From Hyphomicrobiaceae bacterium (GTDB lineage: Bacteria; Pseudomonadota; Alphaproteobacteria; Rhizobiales; Hyphomicrobiaceae), in the NCBI GenBank assembly GCA_020638055.1, contig JACKJH010000001.1, forward strand, positions 248,001-312,000: 64,000 bases of DNA. The letters run 5' to 3'. A program made the position numbers and the translations under genes. Every line of letters begins with the position of its first letter. The stretch's first letter is position 1. This document shows, one piece after another, positions 58,678 to 64,000 of the stretch. The notes beneath the pieces were generated by a model, which ran no database searches, was not told where the DNA came from, and saw nothing but the letters and a program-made list of their open reading frames with translations.

Positions 58678-58692
58678 GCAAACCTGATGCCA
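58678..58692 (-). promoter_or_regulatory. Candidate sigma-54 promoter of yfdX
   Basis: On the minus strand TGGCAT-CAGGT-TTGC: nine of ten consensus positions, GG-N10-GC exact. Predicted start site near 58666 leaves about 100 bases of leader before the yfdX ATG at 58566. Confidence 0.6.
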
Positions 58693-58845
58693 GCCGGCGG
58701 CATGCTCCTCAATTGCTTGATACGACATAGAAAATTGAATGCGCGCGCGCGGTGTCATGGAATTGGCAAATCAGCAATGGCGGTAAACCACCGCTGGCAA
58801 TGGGCGTTCTCAATCGGCGTAGCGTGAATTGAAATCCTGGGCGGC

Positions 58846-58940
58846 TAGAGCGCATTGCGATCCGATGGAATCGGATCGGCGCCCTAGCATTTTGGTTGGT
58901 CGCATTTTCATCGACGAACCGGCGTCCACTTCGTCGGAAT
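58846..58940 (+). repeat. Family A with truncated family B
   Basis: A (58846-58886; GCGCATTGCGATCCGATGG...GGCGCCCTA), then B up to GTCCACTTCGTCGGAATCGG, where it leaves the consensus and the transposase remnant begins soon after. Confidence 0.85.
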
Positions 58941-58952
58941 CGGAGTTCGCGG

Positions 58953-59270
58953 GTTGCCTCAGCTCTCGTGATTGCCGACCGCTTCCACGTCGTGCGCCTT
59001 GCGCTCCATCACCTGATGAAGACCTGCCGCAATATCGGTCCCGAGCTTGATGCCATCGGGCAACTCAACCAAGGTGGGTTTGAGGACTGCCGCAAGCTCG
59101 GTCGTACGCTCGCGGCTTGGCCGGTCGAGATCGGCCGCATGTGGCGCTTCTCGCGTTCGAACGGCATAACAGAAGGCTTCCACCGGCAGATGAAACTCAT
59201 CCAGCGCCGCGCCTTTGGATTCCGTAACTTCGAGAACTACCGCCGACGGGTTCGCGCGCTGTGCGCTTGA
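58953..59270 (+). pseudogene. ISL3-family transposase fragment
   Basis: The frame reads VIADRFHVVRLALHHLMKTCRNIG, then about 40 residues, then SNGITEGFHRQMKLIQRRAFGFRNFENYRRRVRALC before the stop at 59268-59270. These are the catalytic-Asp segment and the C-terminal Glu-containing segment of ISL3 (DDE) transposases, with most of the middle missing: a full enzyme is about 400 residues, this is about 105. No start codon or N-terminal zinc-ribbon region. Non-functional remnant. It lies next to IS66 debris, so the region is a graveyard of insertions. Confidence 0.8.
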
Positions 59271-60604
59271 TAAGGAGGACAATCGAAAGCAGACTGGAAC
59301 ACCGATAATCGAACGTCACCAGACGGCCGAAAAATAGACCCTGCCCCAACATTCAGCGAAGAGCCCTGCCTCCGCGTTCAGCGAAGGGCCAAAAACCCAA
59401 AATTACAAGCAAAATAAATGTGTTATGGTTGGTGGTGGACGCAGTCGCGAGCGAGGTGGTCTCGGGCCTCAGGGTGCCCCAAAATCTGGAAAAACAGGGA
59501 ATTTTCGCAATTTTCGAGCCTTTCCGGCGCATGGCTTCGGCATTTTCTGGCGCGTTCTCCGTGGGTTATGCGGAAAATTCCCTACGAAGTAAACAGGGAA
59601 CTTCGCAAGCGGAGCAGGGAAATTTTGTAAGCGTTCAGGGAATGCACGCTTGAGAACAGGGAGCGATCCGCATGAAGCAGGATTCTCCTGAACGAGGGTC
59701 GCCAGGCCGTCGATGCCTTTGCGCATGTCGGTCACACCGCAGGCGATGTGTACCTTCACGCCGGATAGCGCAATGCTACGCCTAGGGTTAAGCCTAGGCT
59801 GATCTCCACCGCCGCGCCGATAAAGCAGGCCTTCCGGGACCATCGTCTCCTCGGACTTGAGGTCGGCGCGCCAGTTGCCAAACCTCAGCGGCAGCCCGTG
59901 CAGCTCGCGGTACTCCCGGTGGTTCAAATCGCTGTCGCGCCAAGCCTTCAGGAGCGCGCCAGAATGCCTCGAGTTTCAACCGTCTCGATCGCCGCTGTTT
60001 GACCATCTCGCACCTCCCTTGCCGATCTCACCCGTGCAAAGAAGGTCGCTGCGGACAAGGCGTATGCCGCCTATGAAGCCTATCTAACCGGCACTGGCTT
60101 CGCGCATGTCGATGATGGCAGGTCGCCCTTTAGCGGCGATGTAGCTTCGGAGTCCCGAAATCAACCCGTGGGCTCCGCCAGCAAGCCTGGAAGCAAACAC
60201 CTAAGCGAATTGGCTACTGGCCACCGTGTGCCACAAATGAAGCCCCCGGAGTCGTGCCATGGTGCTGGCGATCGACAGGAGTGGGTTGGAGCTAGCCCGG
60301 CAATCAAGCCCGGTTCGTTTTGTCTAACTTCGCGCTCGCGACCCAACGCTACCCCGGTGACGATCCGGTTTGGGCAACGTGTTGGACAAGAGGGCGTATT
60401 CGGGCAGGAACATTCTTCTTGAAGTGGGGACCATCCGACCAGTGAGTGGCGTCCGGTTTCTGGTGAACCAGACGGCGTTCGAAATGACGACGGTGAGCTT
60501 TGACCCGTACAATTAATTGTTGCACTTGCTGATTTGCTCAGTGAAGTTTACACTTTTACTTGAGCGCTTGAGGCTCATTCGACTCTGACTCAGTTGGTTG
60601 GCAA
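59271..60604. other. IS-debris region between transposase remnants and LuxR gene
   Basis: About 1.3 kb without an intact gene. 59330-59400 contains two GCGTTCAGCGAAG/CATTCAGCGAAG direct repeats. 60003-60420 is an open plus-strand frame (DKAYAAYEAYLTGTGF...) lacking a start signal, perhaps a mosaic of deleted genes. No promoter for the LuxR gene is certain; CAGTGAAGTTTACACTTTTACTTG at about 60540 is AT-rich. Confidence 0.4.
59469..60005 (-). pseudogene. IS66-family accessory gene remnants
   Basis: From 60005 downwards the minus strand begins MVKQRRSRRLKLEAFWRA, then shifts frame and continues as NHREYRELHGLPL-RFGNWRADLKSEETMVPEGLLYRRGG, an IS66 orfA-like N-terminus with a frameshift and deletion. 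It then jumps into SGVKVHIACGVTDMRKGIDGLATLVQE, the start of the IS66 TnpB (Orf2) protein. So parts of two IS66 genes are joined by a deletion. The rest to 59469 is a low-complexity frame with Phe/Arg/Lys-rich, NFPAPLAKFP-like repeats, common in rhizobial IS flanks and unlikely to be a protein. Confidence 0.75.
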
Positions 60605-61774
60605 ATGCACTTACTGACCCAGAGAGCCTTTGATCGGCTCGTTGGCTTGATCTACGAGGCGGCACTGCAGCAAGTCACTTGGAACGATGCGCTTGCCGAG
60701 ATCAGCAAGAGCTTCGATGACGCCGCGTCACTCTTTTACATTTTCAACCCCGTCAACGGCGAAACTCTCTTTGCCGCAACGAGCGAAATTCATCCCGAGT
60801 ATCAGGGAAGCTATGTCGCCCATTATGCATCGACCAATCCCTATCCGGCCCCAGCTGTCACGCAAATTAAAACTGGTCAAATCACGATCGCGAGCGATGT
60901 TGTCGATGCCAAGAATGCCGCTCAATCTGAGTTTTACAATGATTGGATGCGCCCACAGAAGGTTAGCCTGCATCATCTCGCCGTTAAGCTACTGCACACC
61001 GAAGATCGCGTCTGTATCTTGGGTCTTTCACCCCGAGGCAGCGCGTATGAGGCCGAGGTCGCGCGCTATCGCCGCGCTTTCGATAAATTGGTTCCGCATC
61101 TCCTCCGCGCTCTTTCGATTCAAACGGCTTTGGCTAAAAAAGGTAACGCCGAAGCAGTCGAGAGCAACATCCTCGACAGGATAAAGATTGCGGTTCTGGG
61201 TCTCGACAAATCGGGCCGAGTTGTTCAAGCCAATCTCGCGGCAGAACGATTGTTGCATGCCGATGGTCCGCTATCGACTGATCGATCGCGCCGGCTGCGT
61301 GCCCGCGTGTTGGCTGAAGATACGAAGCTACAACGCGCAATTGGTGCACTTATCGAACCAGCTGTCACACCGGCTGCTCCACACCCTGTTCGGCTTTCGA
61401 GCCGGAGGGTCGATCAAGCTTATGCATGTTGGGTCGTTCCGTTTGGGAATTTTAGCGGCGGAACTCAAAGGCCAATGGGAGATGTTTTGAACGCTCTCTC
61501 GACAGCCCCAGCCGTCGGCCTCCTTGTAACGCGGGTTCGAGCATTCGACACCGTGCCACCTGAAATTCTCAAAGACCTATTTGGGCTAACGTCCAAGGAA
61601 GCTCTCATTGCTGCCCATCTGGCCTCAGGATGCGAACTGCAGCAGATTGCAGATAAACAGGGTCTGGCGCGAAATACCGTACGCAACCATCTGACCAACA
61701 TTTTTGCCAAGACAGGAACACGGCGACAGGCCGAACTTGTTACCCTTCTGGCATCGATCTTGCCGCCAATCTGA
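60605..61774 (+). CDS. LuxR-type transcriptional regulator
   Basis: 389 residues. The C-terminal 60 residues form a GerE/LuxR helix-turn-helix: FGLTSKEALIAAHLASGCELQQIADKQGLARNTVRNHLTNIFAKTGTRRQAELV, with the conserved Thr-Val-Arg/Asn-His recognition region. The upstream 320 residues form a PAS/GAF-like sensor, with an early segment WNDALAEISKSFDDAASLFYIFNP and a PAS-like IKIAVLGLDKSGRVVQANLAAERLL near 193-217. Not a quorum-type autoinducer domain as far as can be read. Ligand unknown. Start ATG 60605 is at the first likely codon. It is surrounded by IS remnants and a large surface protein gene, so it may regulate accessory genes. Confidence 0.88.
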   Translation: MHLLTQRAFDRLVGLIYEAALQQVTWNDALAEISKSFDDAASLFYIFNPVNGETLFAATSEIHPEYQGSYVAHYASTNPYPAPAVTQIKTGQITIASDVVDAKNAAQSEFYNDWMRPQKVSLHHLAVKLLHTEDRVCILGLSPRGSAYEAEVARYRRAFDKLVPHLLRALSIQTALAKKGNAEAVESNILDRIKIAVLGLDKSGRVVQANLAAERLLHADGPLSTDRSRRLRARVLAEDTKLQRAIGALIEPAVTPAAPHPVRLSSRRVDQAYACWVVPFGNFSGGTQRPMGDVLNALSTAPAVGLLVTRVRAFDTVPPEILKDLFGLTSKEALIAAHLASGCELQQIADKQGLARNTVRNHLTNIFAKTGTRRQAELVTLLASILPPI

Positions 61775-62074
61775 TGGGGCCATTCGGGGACGGCCGGGAC
61801 CATCACCAATGATGCAACGTCGTCATCTCGGTCGCGATCGAGCTCGGCGGTCGTCGCATTTGGGTGCCTCGTGCGTGCAAATGACTGTCAACCCGGCCCA
61901 GGACCAGCATCGCTGTGCATCCTCATGTGATCGCTGATTCTGCGATCAGATTTGCCAACCGCCGGAGGTCCTGATCGATGGCTGTGAGTGCGGAATAGTC
62001 CTGAGCGCAGTGTGGCGCCAGAAAGATCTCCCCACTGTGAATTGCCGCGATATTTCCACGACCTAGTTCCCGCT
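61775..62074. other. Gap between LuxR and surface-protein genes
   Basis: 300 bases between convergent genes. No hairpin of terminator type, no repeat of families A to E, and no ORF that I would defend. Confidence 0.4.
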
Positions 62075-64000
62075 TCATATGAAGTGAAAATCGTCAACGT
62101 GATAGGCGACTAGCTGGGCCATGGAAACATTTTCAATAACAACAGAGTCCGTGTTGTAAGTTATCATTGCACCTTCGGCCGTATCCACTATCGCGCTTTC
62201 AAGCGCAGTCCAGTCAGCAAACATCGCGGTCGAAACCTCAATAATGTCATGAGAAACTCCGCTCACAGCAAAGTCCGTTATGCGATCGTTTCCGAAACCT
62301 GGCGCGAAAACAAACACGTCGGTTCCTGCGCCTCCGGAAAGGAAATCGTTTCCTCCAAGGCCTATGAGGCGATCATCGCCACTTAGACCATTAAGAGTAT
62401 CGAATCCGTTGGAACCGATCAGAACGTCATTGGTAGCGACGGAGTTGAAATCTCCGTTTAGAACAAGATGGCCTGCGCCACTGACGTTTAGTGTTCCAGA
62501 GCCGCTAACCTTTGCCAGTACCAAAGTGCCCTGCTCGACCGAAATATCACCGTTGTTGACTACCTCGACATCGATGCTCGAAGTGGCTGCTGTGCCAGTC
62601 TTCCTAAACGTGCCGTCGTTGACGACGACTGCGTCACTGCCGTTGTCGCTGACACCAAAATTGGTAGTACGGATCAAGAGTCCGCTCGCGGCTGTTTGGT
62701 CGTCGAACGTCGCTCCGGCGGCGATGTGAAGAGATCCAGATCCGATCGCGCTGCTGCTGTTCAGGCTGAAATAGGTGGAGCCGCCCTGAGCCACACTATT
62801 GCCACCGAAGTCAATCAGACGCCCTGCATCAAGATACAGGTTGGTGTTCGATGAGCCCGCGCCGAATGTTACACCACCTTGTAGATCTATTGTGCCAGAT
62901 CCAACCTGCTGGATTGATGACCCCACAAAGCTCGTGGCTCCTGTCACCGTCAGAGTGCCATCTCCCTTCAGAATTCCGGAGACTTGATTGAAAGAACCAA
63001 CGGTAGTCACGTCAGCGATAGCCAATACTGCACCATTGGTAAGAGTTAATGTGCCGGCCAAATTAGTGCCGCCCTCCAAATTGACCGTGCCCGCAGAAAC
63101 TTCGTAGCTCCCGTCCCCCGCGCCCGTAACACCGGTCAAGGTGTGTGTTCCGCCTCCAAAACGCAACACAGCTCCCGGTGCGACATCGAAGGTCCCGCTA
63201 TCGGTGCCGCCACCCTCGAGGCTAAGCGTGCCGCTCTCCACCACGACGGCATTGTTACTGTTGAAAGTCGAGCTTATGCTCGAAGTGGCTGCTGTGCCAG
63301 TCTTCCTAAACGTGCCATCGTTGACGACGACAGCGTCACTCCCATCATCACCTGCACCAAAGTTCGCTGTACGAATTGTAAGTCCGCTTGTGGCGGTCTG
63401 GTCGTCGAACGTCGCTCCGGCGGCGATGTGAAGAGATCCAGATCCAATCGCGCTGCTGCTGTTCAGGCTGAAATAGGTGGAGCCGCCCTGAGCCACACTA
63501 TTGCCACCGAAGTCAATCAGACGCCCTGCATCAAGATACAGGTTGGTGTTCGATGAGCCCGCGCCGAATGTTACACCACCTTGTAGATCTGTTGTGCCAG
63601 ATCCAGATTGCTGGATCGAACTTCCCATGAAGGTTGCTGATCCAGTCACCGTCAGCACACCAGCGCCTGTTAGAGTGGAGGACGATTGAGTAAACTCCCC
63701 GACCTTTCCAGCTCCGTCGAGGCCCAACCTTCCTCCTGACAGGCTGACTGAACCGTCAACATCAAATGTGCTCGAAATTGTCAGTGAGCCGCTGTCGATT
63801 GCTAGGTTCGGTCCGACTGTCGTGAGCGATGCCATCGAATAGTCTGCGGTATCGAAAGTGATAAGTTCACCAACGGCCAGTCCGATAAAGGCATCATCAT
63901 CGATACCTGGAACGCGATTGTCGCTCCAGTTGGCCGCATCTCCAGCATTGCCACCGGTAGCTGCGATCCACTCGATGCTAAACTCCGCAACATCGAAGGC
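62075..64000 (-). CDS. Large beta-strand-repeat/RTX surface protein (N-terminal part outside window)
   Basis: The frame is open from the window edge at 64000 to a stop at 62075 (641 codons). Most is a beta-solenoid-like array: short strands such as GSLTISSTFDVDGSVSLSGG, GAGVLTVTGSATFMGSSIQ and LEGGTNLAGTLTLTNGAVL. Two near-identical 234-residue units are seen, with period 702 bp. The C-terminus has RTX calcium-binding nonapeptides (DTLNGLSGDDRLIGLGGNDFLSGGAGTD) and a final VFVFAPGFGNDRITDF segment typical of type-I-secreted proteins with a C-terminal export signal. Likely a secreted adhesin; no transport genes are in the window. Confidence 0.85.
   Translation of the reverse strand, partial: AFDVAEFSIEWIAATGGNAGDAANWSDNRVPGIDDDAFIGLAVGELITFDTADYSMASLTTVGPNLAIDSGSLTISSTFDVDGSVSLSGGRLGLDGAGKVGEFTQSSSTLTGAGVLTVTGSATFMGSSIQQSGSGTTDLQGGVTFGAGSSNTNLYLDAGRLIDFGGNSVAQGGSTYFSLNSSSAIGSGSLHIAAGATFDDQTATSGLTIRTANFGAGDDGSDAVVVNDGTFRKTGTAATSSISSTFNSNNAVVVESGTLSLEGGGTDSGTFDVAPGAVLRFGGGTHTLTGVTGAGDGSYEVSAGTVNLEGGTNLAGTLTLTNGAVLAIADVTTVGSFNQVSGILKGDGTLTVTGATSFVGSSIQQVGSGTIDLQGGVTFGAGSSNTNLYLDAGRLIDFGGNSVAQGGSTYFSLNSSSAIGSGSLHIAAGATFDDQTAASGLLIRTTNFGVSDNGSDAVVVNDGTFRKTGTAATSSIDVEVVNNGDISVEQGTLVLAKVSGSGTLNVSGAGHLVLNGDFNSVATNDVLIGSNGFDTLNGLSGDDRLIGLGGNDFLSGGAGTDVFVFAPGFGNDRITDFAVSGVSHDIIEVSTAMFADWTALESAIVDTAEGAMITYNTDSVVIENVSMAQLVAYHVDDFHFI
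62573..63603. repeat. 702-bp direct repeat inside the surface-protein gene
   Basis: Near-identical stretches at about 62573-62913 and 63275-63603 (offset 702, in frame). Differences are few, such as CCGTTGTCGCTGACACC against CCCATCATCACCTGCACC, indicating recent duplication or gene conversion. Confidence 0.9.

Larger units (their letters stand above)
58567..58949. other. Region upstream of yfdX, repeat chain and promoter
   Basis: About 380 bases holding the sigma-54-like promoter and, at 58846-58940, an A-B repeat chain whose B unit breaks off. An imperfect inverted repeat GGCGGTAAACCACCGC at about 58777-58792 is a possible upstream activator site; weak evidence. A GCGCGCGCGC run at 58741 is likely Z-prone. 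Confidence 0.45.

Noticed and set aside
59469..59700. Protein-coding 3' part of the open frame with NFPAPLAKFP-like repeats
   Set aside because: Compositionally biased, without start signal, and located in IS flank debris; probably non-coding.
1..64000. tRNA, rRNA, riboswitch or replication-origin sequences
   Set aside because: I looked for T-loop GGTTCRANNCC patterns, conserved rRNA stretches, and DnaA-box clusters, and saw none convincing; a covariance-model scan would be the decisive test.

Overview
The window reads as a chromosomal segment of an alphaproteobacterium of the order Hyphomicrobiales (Rhizobiales), most like the Phyllobacteriaceae/Mesorhizobium side of that order. This rests on gene content and order (HdaA, purM/purN, ndk near an ABC-F gene, split glyQ/glyS, an ETF-QO gene divergent from a family-4 uracil-DNA glycosylase, ispE beside a long-chain prenyl synthase, DUF992 and DUF2066 proteins) and on the short palindromic repeats between genes. 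No species is assigned. I saw no rRNA, tRNA or CRISPR array.

Layout. 1-8.0 kb is a minus-strand housekeeping block: a type-II DnaJ protein (cut by the window edge), Ppx, HdaA, an AI-2E-type permease, a CDP-alcohol phosphatidyltransferase and a DUF2066 protein. 8.0-12 kb holds purM and purN, separated by a drug-efflux MFS gene and two tandem 270-bp MITE-like elements. 12-29.5 kb is mixed: cytochrome P450, CYTH protein, ndk, GYF-domain membrane protein, DUF3147, ABC-F ATPase, GST, several unknowns, a DUF4261 protein, an orphan DUF2793 tail-like protein, and an ArsM-type methyltransferase divergent from an outer-membrane barrel. 29.5-34 kb carries glyS and glyQ separated by a small membrane protein and a J-domain protein. 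34-47.6 kb contains dodecin, a fatty-acid desaturase, an S49 peptidase, a TrmN6-like methylase, DUF2007, prenyl synthase, GGCT, ispE, a TPR protein, ETF-QO and UDG. 47.7-58.6 kb carries a GyrI-like protein, MoaB, a secreted SH3/DUF2541-like/DUF992 protein, a Pat-type protein acetyltransferase, an NtrC-type two-component pair and a YfdX protein. 58.6-64 kb is accessory: remnants of ISL3 and IS66 transposases, a LuxR-type regulator, and the C-terminal part of a giant beta-repeat/RTX surface protein.

The most unusual aspect is the intergenic DNA. At least five families of short inverted-repeat elements (called A to E here) fill the gaps. All have termini of the form TAG...CTA, they are chained end to end, and in several cases their terminal TAG/TA is the stop codon of the adjacent gene (ppx, DUF2066, ndk, GST, sppA). 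This points to TA-targeted, MITE-like or REP-like mobility. The second item is a compact candidate sigma-54 regulon: the kinase/NtrC-type regulator operon and the nearby yfdX gene each have a GG-N10-GC promoter-like sequence upstream.
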